A stretch of DNA of 64,000 bases from Alphaproteobacteria bacterium UBA1303 (GTDB lineage: Bacteria > Pseudomonadota > Alphaproteobacteria > Micropepsales > Micropepsaceae): assembly GCA_002307315.1 (NCBI GenBank), contig DBTZ01000060.1, positions 82,074 through 146,073 on the forward strand, given 5' to 3'. The position numbers and the translations under genes were made by a program. The notes under the pieces are model-generated. The model saw nothing but the letters and a program-made list of their open reading frames with translations. It was not told the origin of the DNA and did not search any database. Shown piece by piece: positions 16,556 through 24,675 of the stretch (positions within the stretch are counted from its first letter, which is position 1; every line of letters begins with the position of its first letter).

Positions 16556-18412
16556 ATGAAGCGTTTGATTGCCGCCGCTCTGACGTTGACCTTGGGCTGG
16601 TGCGCCGCACAGGGCGGGCAGTACCGGAATTTCCGCGCCGCGATTTACGTGACGGCGAGCGCCACCAGAGATCTGGCCGACCCGGCGGCGTTCGAACGGC
16701 AATATGCCCGCGTCGCCCGGCAGATCAAATTCGACAAGATATATATCGAGGTTTATCGCTACCCGCTTATTGCCGGCGCAGCGGAAATCGAACAGGTCAA
16801 GCAATTGTTTGCCGCCAAGGGCGTGACGGTGGCGGGGGGCGTATCCCCGACGTCCGGCACCTTCGATTACGAAGACCCGCTCGCCCGCAGCGAATGCCAA
16901 CGGGCCGTCGAGCTGGCGGCGGCGCATTTCGACGAAGTCATCGTTGGCGATTCATTTTTCTTTGCCGCCAAGAGCGACGCCGACATCAAGGCCAAAGGCG
17001 CGAAGAGCTGGACCCAGTACCGAATCGACGCCATGCGCGAAGCTGCCGCCGATCTGGTGGTCGCCCCCGCCAAGAAGGTCAATCCCAACGTCCGCGTAGT
17101 GATAAAATATCCGGCCGGCTACGAACATTTTCACGAACTTGGTTACGATCTGGAAAAACAATCGCGCCTTTTCGACGGCATATATGCCGGCGGCGAGTCC
17201 CGCGATATTGCCCAAGCCGCCTCGTCCTTGCCGCAGTATCAGAGCTATGAAAGCGTCCGCTATTTCGACAACGTCAGACCCAAGGAAATTTACGGCGGCG
17301 GCAACGGCGGCGGCTGGGCCGATGCCGCTTCGTTACGCACCAACGAACGCTATATCGAGCACGTGCAGGATATTCTGTTTGCCAAAGCACCGGAAATTAC
17401 CCTGTTCGATTGGACCGATATGGCCGGCTCGCAATCGAACGCCGTCATGACCAAACCGCATCGGGCGGCCAAGGGCGACGCCGGACCGGGTCGGGCGCGG
17501 ACCGCAGGCATCGCGCTGGAACGCGTCGACGCGGTATTGGCCGGGCTCGGCAAACCGATTGGCATTGCCGCCTACCAACCCTATCGGTCGCACGGCGAGG
17601 ATTATCTGCCCGGCTATCTCGGCAATATCGGACTGCCGATCGAAATGTCGCCGAATTTCCCCATCGGGGCAGACCTTATTTTGATAACGGAAAACGCCAA
17701 GTTCGATCCCGATATTATTTCCAAGATCAAATTGCAGCTTACGATCGGCAAAAACGTTCTGATCACCTCCGGTTTTTTGGCGGCGATGCAGGACAACGGC
17801 CTGAAAGACATTGTCGAATGGGAGGTTACCGGCCGCAAAGCGCCGGTCCGCGATTTCGCTGCCGGCTTCGGCGCCGCAACAGATCGGAACAATGCCAAAC
17901 TCCCGGCAATAGCGGTCCTGCTCCCCGAGATTCGCTACGCCGACGATGCCAAAACGCTCGTGCGCGGTACGGCCGGCGCAAAGGGGTATCCCGTACTTTT
18001 GGCCGGCACCTACTCCAAGGGGACGGTTATCCTTCTCGTCGTCCCCGACAATCCAAGCGATTTATCCAGCCTGCCGCAGGACGCTCTGAGCCGAATGAGA
18101 ACGTACTTGCAAGAAGATGCCAAAGTCAGGCTCGACGCTCCGTCGCCGGTGGGGCTGTTCGTTTACGACAACGATGCGTTAGTGGTGAGGAATTATCGCG
18201 ACGATCCGGCGGTAATACGCCTATCGGTCGCCGGCGAAGGCATGCGGCTCGGCGACCTTGCCACCGGCCGGACGATTGCGGCCACACCGGCAAGGAACGC
18301 GGGACGCCGCGGACGCGACACGACGAAATCTTTGCCATTGCCGTCCGGCCGCACGGTGTTTTCGCTGAAGCTTCCGCCGCATAGCTTTGCGGCGTACCGG
18401 CTCGAACGATAG
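16556..18412 (+). CDS. Exported protein of unknown family, TIM-barrel glycosidase-like layout
   Basis: 618 residues with a Sec signal peptide (MKRLIAAALTLTLGW..., cleavage near residue 20). I do not recognise the family. The N-terminal 300 residues alternate strands and helices like a TIM barrel (DKIYIEVYRY, DEVIVGDSFFF, EITLFDWTDMAG). Residues 320-500 look like a flavodoxin- or amidotransferase-like domain (DLILITENAKF, KNVLITSGFLAA, GTVILLVVPDNPSD). The end is a small beta-sandwich (VGLFVYDNDALVVRNY, PPHSFAAYRLER). This order resembles GH42-like enzymes, but no catalytic pair is assigned. It lies 259 bases after the GH3 gene, so a role with plant sugars is inferred from context only. Confidence 0.75.
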   Translation: MKRLIAAALTLTLGWCAAQGGQYRNFRAAIYVTASATRDLADPAAFERQYARVARQIKFDKIYIEVYRYPLIAGAAEIEQVKQLFAAKGVTVAGGVSPTSGTFDYEDPLARSECQRAVELAAAHFDEVIVGDSFFFAAKSDADIKAKGAKSWTQYRIDAMREAAADLVVAPAKKVNPNVRVVIKYPAGYEHFHELGYDLEKQSRLFDGIYAGGESRDIAQAASSLPQYQSYESVRYFDNVRPKEIYGGGNGGGWADAASLRTNERYIEHVQDILFAKAPEITLFDWTDMAGSQSNAVMTKPHRAAKGDAGPGRARTAGIALERVDAVLAGLGKPIGIAAYQPYRSHGEDYLPGYLGNIGLPIEMSPNFPIGADLILITENAKFDPDIISKIKLQLTIGKNVLITSGFLAAMQDNGLKDIVEWEVTGRKAPVRDFAAGFGAATDRNNAKLPAIAVLLPEIRYADDAKTLVRGTAGAKGYPVLLAGTYSKGTVILLVVPDNPSDLSSLPQDALSRMRTYLQEDAKVRLDAPSPVGLFVYDNDALVVRNYRDDPAVIRLSVAGEGMRLGDLATGRTIAATPARNAGRRGRDTTKSLPLPSGRTVFSLKLPPHSFAAYRLER

Positions 18413-18530
18413 CTTACGATCCGACGGCGGACGGGAAATGCGGCAAGACACAATTCGGACATGATGATGCGCATACTGAAGTAAAATAAAAGGTGCGAAT
18501 GATATAGCGCGCCAAACGCAGGAGGAAAGC

Positions 18531-19514
18531 ATGCCGTTTCCGCCCTCGCATCGGTTGTTGTCGCGACGAAAGATCATTGGGCTTGGAGCAGCCTCGGCTT
18601 TGCTGGCGCCGCACGCTTTCGGACAGAGCGTGCGCGAGGAGGCGCCAAGCCAGCCGGGAGTGGAGCAAGGCACCATCGCCGCCGCCAACGACGCTTTCAA
18701 GCACATGACGATCGGAGTAATGGTCAACGGCAAAGGGCCGTTCCGTTTCGTCATCGATACCGGCGCGGATCGTTCGGTAATCGCCGACAGCGTCGCCGAT
18801 GAGATCGGGATTCGCCGCAGCGGCAAAGTCATCATCGAAGGCGTGGTGCGTACCGTTCCCGCCGAAACCGTGCGCGTTGCCAACCTCGAATTCGGCCCGG
18901 TCAACTTAAGCAATCTGGTGCTGCCGGTTCTGCCGCACGCATGGCTCGATGCCGACGGGTATCTCGGCCTCGACGCTATCGCCCGCTACCGGGTCGTGCT
19001 CGATTTCAGAAACCGCGAATTGCGCGTCGAGAAGCCGCAAGGCTTTTGGGACCAGGGGATCGACAAGAACGACAGCGTTTCGGTCGATGCGCGCGGATCG
19101 CACGGCCATCTGCGGGTAACCAACAGCCGGATCGACGGCGTACATACCTCGACGTTCCTCGACACCGGAGCGGCGATATCGATCGGCAACCGCGCGCTGT
19201 TCGAAGGTCTGCGGAGGAAGCATCCCGAGTACGCTCTCTCCGACCGCAACGTCAAGATCAGCGGCGTTACCGGAGGATCGGTCACCGGGCTGGTGATGGA
19301 TTTCGACCGCATCGACATTCCGCGGGTCGAACTGACCAGCGGTTCGATCGTCATCGCCGATTTGCAGATCTTCGACGTTTGGGGACTGGCCGACAAGCCG
19401 GCGCTGCTGATCGGCATGAATTTCCTGCGCCAATTCGGCCGCGTGACGATCGACTTCGGACGGAAGGAATACCGTTTTATGGTTTCGCAGTTGCACCTTG
19501 CGCAAAACGCATGA
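18531..19514 (+). CDS. Exported retropepsin-like aspartyl protease with two DTG motifs
   Basis: 327 residues. A twin-arginine leader (SRRKIIGLGAASALLAPHA) suggests Tat export. Two aspartyl-protease motifs lie in one chain: FVIDTGADRSV (Asp76) and TFLDTGAAISI (Asp211), each followed by the hydrophobic-Gly segment of a retropepsin lobe (DGYLGLDAI, LLIGMNFL). Single-lobe bacterial relatives have one DTG and dimerise; here both halves are fused. AGGAGG precedes the ATG. Substrates are unknown. It lies 118 bases after the unknown secreted protein in the same direction. Confidence 0.82.
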   Translation: MPFPPSHRLLSRRKIIGLGAASALLAPHAFGQSVREEAPSQPGVEQGTIAAANDAFKHMTIGVMVNGKGPFRFVIDTGADRSVIADSVADEIGIRRSGKVIIEGVVRTVPAETVRVANLEFGPVNLSNLVLPVLPHAWLDADGYLGLDAIARYRVVLDFRNRELRVEKPQGFWDQGIDKNDSVSVDARGSHGHLRVTNSRIDGVHTSTFLDTGAAISIGNRALFEGLRRKHPEYALSDRNVKISGVTGGSVTGLVMDFDRIDIPRVELTSGSIVIADLQIFDVWGLADKPALLIGMNFLRQFGRVTIDFGRKEYRFMVSQLHLAQNA

Positions 19515-19520
19515 AACCGC

Positions 19521-19560
19521 ATGCGGGCCTGCCCGGATGACAATCCAGGCAGGCCCGCAT
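19521..19560. other. Strong hairpin after the aspartyl protease gene
   Basis: A perfect 13-bp stem, ATGCGGGCCTGCC paired to GGCAGGCCCGCAT, around a 14-base loop. There is no T tract, so it is not a standard terminator; it could protect the mRNA 3' end. Confidence 0.55.
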
Positions 19561-19604
19561 CAGGCGTGCGCCTCGTTCATTCGAAAACCATCACGAACCC
19601 GCCG

Positions 19605-19945
19605 TAGAGCACTTCACATAAAAAGTGGAATCCGGTTTTCTGGTATGAAGCGCGACAAAACAAGGAGTTATACGGACCTGCATGGGTCGTAACCTATGCA
19701 GGTCCGAGCGGCCGACTGGCCGTAAGCGCCATGTGGCGCGAAGCCCGCGTGGCGTTTGAACGCCATAGAGCTGCATGGGTACTTTCCCATGCAGCTTGGT
19801 ATTAGAGCATTTCAGTGTTTTTCGTTAAACAGTGAAATGCTCTAGAGCGCCGCGCCTTCAGACGGAATCGGCGCGCCGCTCTATCCCTTTGGTTGGCCGC
19901 AACTTTCCGCGCAAAAGTGAACACACTTTTGCACACGTTGCTCTA
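19605..19945. repeat. Long mosaic of palindromic repeat modules
   Basis: About 340 bases flanked by TAGAGC and GCTCTA. In order it holds a module with AAAAGTGGAATCCGGTTTTC, a module bounded by ATACGGACCTGCATGG and CCATGCAGCTTGGTAT, a short hairpin AGCATTTCA/TGAAATGCT, a hairpin AGAGCGCCGCGCC/GGCGCGCCGCTCT and the shared GCAACTT..GTTGC module. With the sequence on both sides it makes up the 616-base gap 19515-20130. No gene is seen in it. Confidence 0.75.
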
Positions 19946-20130
19946 GGGCTTGAGCTTCTGCGCCACCTTGCCGATGCCGTTCCAGCGTTGCGAAGCGAAG
20001 CCGCCGGTTTCGCCGTCGTACGGCAAGAAAACGGGTCATGGTATTGGTTTTCCGTAGACATTACCGCGCATCGCAGACGACGCGGAACAATAAGGCAGTA
20101 TCCGCATCCGGGGCGCCGGGCCGAGTCCGA

Positions 20131-21000
20131 TCAGCCTTTCAGGAGCACATCCACCCGATCGGCGGCGCCATTGTCGTCGGCGCCGCCCATTGCCCGTACA
20201 TCGATGCGGTCGGAGGGCACCCCGGCGTCGATCAGAAGCTGGCGGACGATCAACGCCCGCTTGAGCGACAGCCGCCGAGAATCCGAGGACTTTTCGCCCT
20301 TCGGACCGGCATAGGCCAGAAGCTGCACCCGCGTCGAACCGCGCAACACCGTGCCGTTCAACTCGTCGGCCAGCTTGCCGATGGTTTGCAGCGCCGTTCC
20401 CGACGGATCGCTGGCATTCGCCTCGAACCCGATGGAGCCGCGGCGCGTGCCGACATTTTCGACTGCCGTTTTTTTGGCGGGGACATCTATCACGGCCGTA
20501 CGCACCGGCTTGGATACGGGCGGTTTCGCCGCTTGAGCGGGTTTGGCGACGCCCGACGGTTTTGCCACCATCAGATCGCCGAAACCGGACATCGCCGGAA
20601 CCTGCGGCGTGTTGCGGATGGAAGGCGGGGGAGGGGCGGCGGCACGTTTGGGCGGCGCTTTGACCGGCGGAGGGGCTTCCGCCTCAAGTCTGGGCGGCGG
20701 CGGCGCAACCGCGGAACGACCGGTCGATGCCGGGGCAAAAGCCGGTCGCTCGATCGTTTTCGATGCGGCTTTCTTGCCGGGTTTGCGCAATTTTACCGGG
20801 CCGGTGAATTCGCCCGGTTCCCGCAACGGACGGACGATTCGGCCGTATTGGCCGCCGGGATAGAGCAAAACCTGAGACCCGGCTAACGACGCCGAATAAT
20901 CGACGCTAACATCCTGTTGTCCGGAATAAGACTGAGCGCCCGCGGCGGCGGTCGCCAACAAAGCTACCAACAGGCTGGATAATCGCATCGGGTATGGCAT
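20131..21000 (-). CDS. OmpA-domain protein with a proline/alanine-rich linker
   Basis: 289 residues from the ATG at 21000; an in-frame ATG at 21033 would add 11 charged residues ahead of the leader. A signal peptide (MRLSSLLVALLATAAAGAQS) is followed by a low-complexity linker rich in Pro, Ala and Lys. The C-terminus, from about residue 190, is an OmpA-like peptidoglycan-binding domain ending RRLSLKRALIVRQLLIDAGV, then RIDVRAMGGADD. It probably tethers the envelope to the cell wall. It lies just downstream of suhB on the same strand. The start is uncertain. Confidence 0.8.
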   Translation of the reverse strand: MPYPMRLSSLLVALLATAAAGAQSYSGQQDVSVDYSASLAGSQVLLYPGGQYGRIVRPLREPGEFTGPVKLRKPGKKAASKTIERPAFAPASTGRSAVAPPPPRLEAEAPPPVKAPPKRAAAPPPPSIRNTPQVPAMSGFGDLMVAKPSGVAKPAQAAKPPVSKPVRTAVIDVPAKKTAVENVGTRRGSIGFEANASDPSGTALQTIGKLADELNGTVLRGSTRVQLLAYAGPKGEKSSDSRRLSLKRALIVRQLLIDAGVPSDRIDVRAMGGADDNGAADRVDVLLKG

Positions 21001-21053
21001 GGCTTTTTTGGGTCTCTCCGATTCGTCAACCATATCCGCCTAGCCCCTTCGCC

Positions 21054-21866
21054 TCAACCGGCCTGCTGTTTTTCCGCTTCGGCCAAGAGTTTCATGATCT
21101 GAGGATAGAGCGCTTCGTTGGTCGCAACGATATTGCCGGTGCCGAACATGTTCTGACCGCCGGAAAGATCGGCGATTTTGCCGCCGGCCTCGCGCACCAG
21201 CAGAATGCCGGCCGCCATATCCCAAGGATTGAGTCCGTGCTCCCAGAACCCGTCATAGCGGCCGAGCGCCGTGCCCGCCAAATCGAGCGATGCGGCGCCG
21301 CAGCGGCGGACGCCGGGACTGACCGCCAGCACTTTGGCGACCTCGGCCAGAGCCAGTTCATGCCCATCCTTGCCGCAAAACGGCAATCCGGTGGCGAACA
21401 GGGCGTCGGCCATGGATCGGCGGGCGGCGACGCGCAGGCGCTTGTCGTTGAGATAGGCCCCGTGACCCTTTTCGGCAACATACATCTCGTCGGCAATCGG
21501 GTTGTAGATCACCGCCGAGACCAGTTCGCCCTCGCGCTCCAACGCGATGGAAATGGCGAAGATCGGGATCCCGTGGAGGAAGTTGGTGGTTCCGTCGATC
21601 GGATCGATGATGAAGCGGTGGGATTTGTCGGTGCCCTGGTATTTATGCGCTTCCTCGCAGAAGAACCCGTAGCCGGGACGGGCCTTGGAAAGTTCCTCGA
21701 CCAGGATGGTTTCGGTGCGCTGGTCGGCGTTGGAGACGAAATCGCCGGGGCCTTTGAGCGAGACCTGAAGGTTTTCGAGTTCACCGAAATCTCGGATCAG
21801 CGGGCGACTGGCCTTGCGGGCGGCGGCGACCATCACGTTGAGGGCGGGGGACAGATAATAGGCCAT
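21054..21866 (-). CDS. suhB: Inositol-1-monophosphatase family protein
   Basis: 270 residues from the ATG at 21866. A longer frame to 21914 overlaps efp and is rejected. The enzyme hydrolyses inositol monophosphate or a related sugar phosphate with magnesium. Metal-binding motifs are visible: EEAHKYQG, IDPIDGTTNFLHG and the late WEHGLNPWDMAAG. It starts one base after the efp stop codon, so the two are co-transcribed. SuhB proteins also act with ribosomes and antitermination in E. coli, which would fit its pairing with a translation factor. Confidence 0.93.
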   Translation of the reverse strand: MAYYLSPALNVMVAAARKASRPLIRDFGELENLQVSLKGPGDFVSNADQRTETILVEELSKARPGYGFFCEEAHKYQGTDKSHRFIIDPIDGTTNFLHGIPIFAISIALEREGELVSAVIYNPIADEMYVAEKGHGAYLNDKRLRVAARRSMADALFATGLPFCGKDGHELALAEVAKVLAVSPGVRRCGAASLDLAGTALGRYDGFWEHGLNPWDMAAGILLVREAGGKIADLSGGQNMFGTGNIVATNEALYPQIMKLLAEAEKQQAG

Positions 21867-21867
21867 G

Positions 21868-22434
21868 CTATTCCGCCCGCCGCACGTAGGTTCCGTCCTC
21901 GACCGCCACCACAATCTTGCTGCCGGCCTCGATAAAGGGAGGAACCTGGATCTTCACCCCGTTTTCCAGCACGGCGCCCTTGTAGGAGGGAGCGGCCGTG
22001 CCGCCCTTGAGCACCGGATCGGCCTCGGCCACCGTCAGCGTCACCTGAACCGGCATCTGGATGCTGATCGGTTTGCCTTCGTAGGCTTCGACCATCACCT
22101 TCATGCCGTCCTGCAGAAAACGGGCACGCATCCCGATAAAATCCGCCTGGATCTCGATCTGGTCGTAGGTTTCCATGTCCATGAAGGTCAGCGCTTCGCC
22201 GGACGCAAAGAGAAACTGGTAATCCTTTTTGTCGAGATAGATTTCTTCGATGGTGGCGTCGGAACGAAAGCGCTCGTTCAGCTTGGTGCCGGTGACGATG
22301 TTTTTCAGCTCAACCTGGTTGTAGGCGCCGCCCTTACCGGGCTTGACCGCCTGGGTCTTGACGGCAAGCCACAAGCCCCCCTGATGCTCGATCAGGGTGC
22401 CGGGGCGGATTTCGTTGCCGGCAATCTTGGCCAT
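21868..22434 (-). CDS. efp: Elongation factor P
   Basis: 188 residues, three-domain EF-P. It helps the ribosome through proline stretches. The N-terminal KOW-like domain has the conserved loop PGKGGA with Lys34, the position lysylated by EpmA in bacteria that have that system. The OB domains contain EEIYLDKKDYQFLF and a C-terminal VPPFIEAGSKIVV. The length is the family's usual. First gene of efp-suhB. Confidence 0.96.
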   Translation of the reverse strand: MAKIAGNEIRPGTLIEHQGGLWLAVKTQAVKPGKGGAYNQVELKNIVTGTKLNERFRSDATIEEIYLDKKDYQFLFASGEALTFMDMETYDQIEIQADFIGMRARFLQDGMKVMVEAYEGKPISIQMPVQVTLTVAEADPVLKGGTAAPSYKGAVLENGVKIQVPPFIEAGSKIVVAVEDGTYVRRAE

Positions 22435-22497
22435 TGAAACCTCTCGGGAAATTCGGGGCGGTGATAGCAGCAGACGCGGGCAAGCTCAACCGGCCCT

Positions 22498-22533
22498 AAA
22501 AACAAACGCCCCCGGAGGGTTTTTCCGGGGGCG
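22498..22533 (-). terminator. Terminator downstream of fbaA
   Basis: On the minus strand, stem CGCCCCCGGA paired to TCCGGGGGCG around a short loop is followed by TTTGTTTTT. It lies 20 bases after the fbaA stop. Confidence 0.85.
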
Positions 22534-22553
22534 CTGTCGCGGTTCAATCGGAA

Positions 22554-23633
22554 TCAGCCGACGACGGTACGGCCGGCCGAGCCGAGATCGTTCATCGCCT
22601 CTTCCAGGCGCTTGATCATGCTCTGCTCGCCGGCGCGCAGCCACACGCGCGGATCGTAGAACTTCTTGTAGGGGGTGTGGTCGGCGGGATCGACCTGGTA
22701 CTTGAACGCCTTGGGCTTGGCGTCGACCTGGGCGCCGATGGCCTCGGCAAAGGCAAACTGAATGTCGGTATCGATGTTCATCTTGAACACGCCATAGCCC
22801 ACCGCCTCGTGGATCTGCTCCTTGGGCGAGCCCGAACCGCCGTGGAACACCAGATCGAGCGGCTTGGCCGACAGCCCGCGCTCCTTGGCGACCAGTTCCT
22901 GCGAATTCTTGAGGATGACCGGACGCAGCTTGACGTTGCCGGGAGCATAGACGCCGTGGACGTTGCCGAAGCTCGCCGCCACCGTGAAGTGGCCGATCTT
23001 CGACAGCACGTCATAGGCGTAAAGCACGTCTTCCGGCTGGGTGTAGAGCTTGGGATTGCCGACGTCGTTGGGATCGTGCTCGGCACCGATGCCGTCTTCC
23101 TCGCCGCCGGTGACGCCCAGTTCGATCTCCAGGCTCATGTTCATCGGGGCCAGACGATTGAGGATGTCGGCACAGGTGGCGACGTTGTCCTTCAACGGCT
23201 CGGCCGACAGATCGACCATGTGCGAGGTAAACAGCGGCTTGCCGGTCTTCTTGAAGTGCTCTTCGCTCTTCTCGATCAGCCCCACGACCCAGGGCAGGAG
23301 CTTGCGGTTGCAGTGGTCGGTGTGCATCACCGCCGCGATGCCGTACTCTTCGGCCAAGAGATGAACATGCTGGGCGATCGAGGTCGAACCGAGAATGCGG
23401 GCGCGCATGGCATCGGGAGCGCCCTCGCCGGCATAGAACCGGGCGCCGCCGTTCGACATCTGAATGATGATGTCGGATTTGGCCTTGGCGGCGGCTTCCA
23501 TCACCGCGTTCAACGAATTGGTGCCGGTGACGTTCACCGCCGGCAGCGCGTAGCCGCCGTCCTTGCAGGCCTTCAGAAGCTGCAAATAGTCTTCGCCGGT
23601 CACGACGCCGGGGCGCAGTTTGATTCCGCTCAC
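22554..23633 (-). CDS. fbaA: Class II fructose-1,6-bisphosphate aldolase
   Basis: 359 residues from a GTG at 23633, chosen because AGGAG lies 8 bases upstream and the length then equals that of E. coli FbaA. A longer ATG frame to 23705 adds a poor N-terminus. It cleaves fructose 1,6-bisphosphate in glycolysis or forms it in gluconeogenesis using zinc. Marks are VMHTDHCNRKLLPW (Asp and zinc-binding His), EIELGVTGGEEDG, SFGNVHGVY and FHGGSGSPKEQI, with the substrate segment FKMNIDTDIQ. It ends at its own terminator. Confidence 0.95.
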   Translation of the reverse strand: MSGIKLRPGVVTGEDYLQLLKACKDGGYALPAVNVTGTNSLNAVMEAAAKAKSDIIIQMSNGGARFYAGEGAPDAMRARILGSTSIAQHVHLLAEEYGIAAVMHTDHCNRKLLPWVVGLIEKSEEHFKKTGKPLFTSHMVDLSAEPLKDNVATCADILNRLAPMNMSLEIELGVTGGEEDGIGAEHDPNDVGNPKLYTQPEDVLYAYDVLSKIGHFTVAASFGNVHGVYAPGNVKLRPVILKNSQELVAKERGLSAKPLDLVFHGGSGSPKEQIHEAVGYGVFKMNIDTDIQFAFAEAIGAQVDAKPKAFKYQVDPADHTPYKKFYDPRVWLRAGEQSMIKRLEEAMNDLGSAGRTVVG

Positions 23634-23745
23634 GCTGATGTCTCCTGTGGTCTTCGAAGCGAATAAAGGGGGTCTCTCGCTTTCCGCAATACTGCATTGC
23701 AGCATAAACGAACAGCGCTAATTCTTCGTCATTTTGGCGCAGGTT

Positions 23746-23952
23746 TAGAGCGCTTCACAGAAAAGTGGAGTCCGGTTTTCTGGTATGACGCGCGACGATA
23801 CAAAGGGTTAGAGCATTTCAGTGTTTCCCCGAAACAATGAAATGCTTTAGAGAGCGACGGACGTTCAAACGCGATCAGTCCATCGCTCTAGCCCTTTGTT
23901 TTGTCGCAACTTTACGCGCAAAACCGATTCCACTTTTGCGCTCGTTGCTCTA
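23746..23952. repeat. Mosaic palindromic repeat upstream of fbaA
   Basis: Flanked by TAGAGC and GCTCTA. The left half carries the AAAAGTGGAGTCCGGTTTTC module and a hairpin AGCATTTCA/TGAAATGCT. The right half is the reverse complement of the 1191-1293 element, nearly base for base. It occupies most of the 369-base gap between fbaA and thiE; no gene is seen. Confidence 0.8.
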
Positions 23953-23969
23953 GACACCGGTTTCCTTAA

Positions 23970-24004
23970 CGAAAAATAAGCAAAACCCGGCAAAAAACCG
24001 GGTT
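23970..24004 (-). terminator. Terminator overlapping the thiE stop codon
   Basis: On the minus strand, AACCCGG and CCGGGTT arms are followed by TTGCTTATTTTT. The first arm contains the last bases of the thiE stop codon, so the petABC-thiE transcript ends here. Confidence 0.75.
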
Positions 24005-24644
24005 AAGCGCGGAATAAAGCGTCAAGCGCGGCCACAGCCGCCTTGGGGCCTTTGGGGCTATTCCAGACGCCGGAGGAAACCGCCAGAAAGTCCGCGCCCG
24101 CCTCGACCAATGGGGCGGCGTTTTCCGGCGTGATGCCGCCGATGGCGACGCATGGCACTACCATCACATCGGCCCACCATTTGACGATCTCGATGTCCGC
24201 CGGCGCGGCATCGGCCTTGGTTGCGGTCGGAAAGAAGGCGCCGAAAGCGATATAATCGGCGCCCGCCTCCGCCGCCGCCATCGCCAGATGCTTGGAGGCA
24301 TGGCAGGTGACGCCGACGATTTTGTCCTTGCCGAGCAAATTGCGGGCCGCGGCATACGGAGTATCGCTTTGCCCGACATGCACGCCGTCGCACCCCAGCT
24401 TGGCGGCCAAGTCGGGCCGGTCGTTGAGGATAAAGGCGACGTTCCGCTCCACCACGATCGGCATCAGGATATCGACGGCGCGGGCGATGTCGTCGTCGGA
24501 TGCCTCCTTGAGGCGCAACTGCAGGCATGCCGCATCGCCGCCGTCGAGCGCGGCGCTCAGCGCGTTGGCGAAGCGTTTCGGCTCCAGCTTCGGCGGGGTG
24601 ATCAAATACAGGCGGCAGCGCATCAACGTTCGACACCCATCCAT
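24003..24644 (-). CDS. thiE: Thiamine-phosphate synthase
   Basis: 213 residues, TIM barrel. It joins the thiazole and pyrimidine halves to make thiamine phosphate. Marks are LQLRLKEAS, ILNDRPDLAAKLGCDGVHVGQ, the GADYIAFGAFFPT segment and a phosphate-binding IGGITPENA. An in-frame ATG at 24623 is an alternative start. It lies 31 bases downstream of the cytochrome c1 gene and is probably read through from it. No riboswitch was seen upstream. Confidence 0.92.
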   Translation of the reverse strand: MDGCRTLMRCRLYLITPPKLEPKRFANALSAALDGGDAACLQLRLKEASDDDIARAVDILMPIVVERNVAFILNDRPDLAAKLGCDGVHVGQSDTPYAAARNLLGKDKIVGVTCHASKHLAMAAAEAGADYIAFGAFFPTATKADAAPADIEIVKWWADVMVVPCVAIGGITPENAAPLVEAGADFLAVSSGVWNSPKGPKAAVAALDALFRA

Positions 24645-24675
24645 CGCATGGAACCGGGGACCTCGGCGGAAACGA

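Noticed and set aside
16324..23952. Repeated short sequences considered as a CRISPR array
   Set aside because: The copies are dispersed, palindromic and variable in length, without regular repeats and spacers or cas genes.
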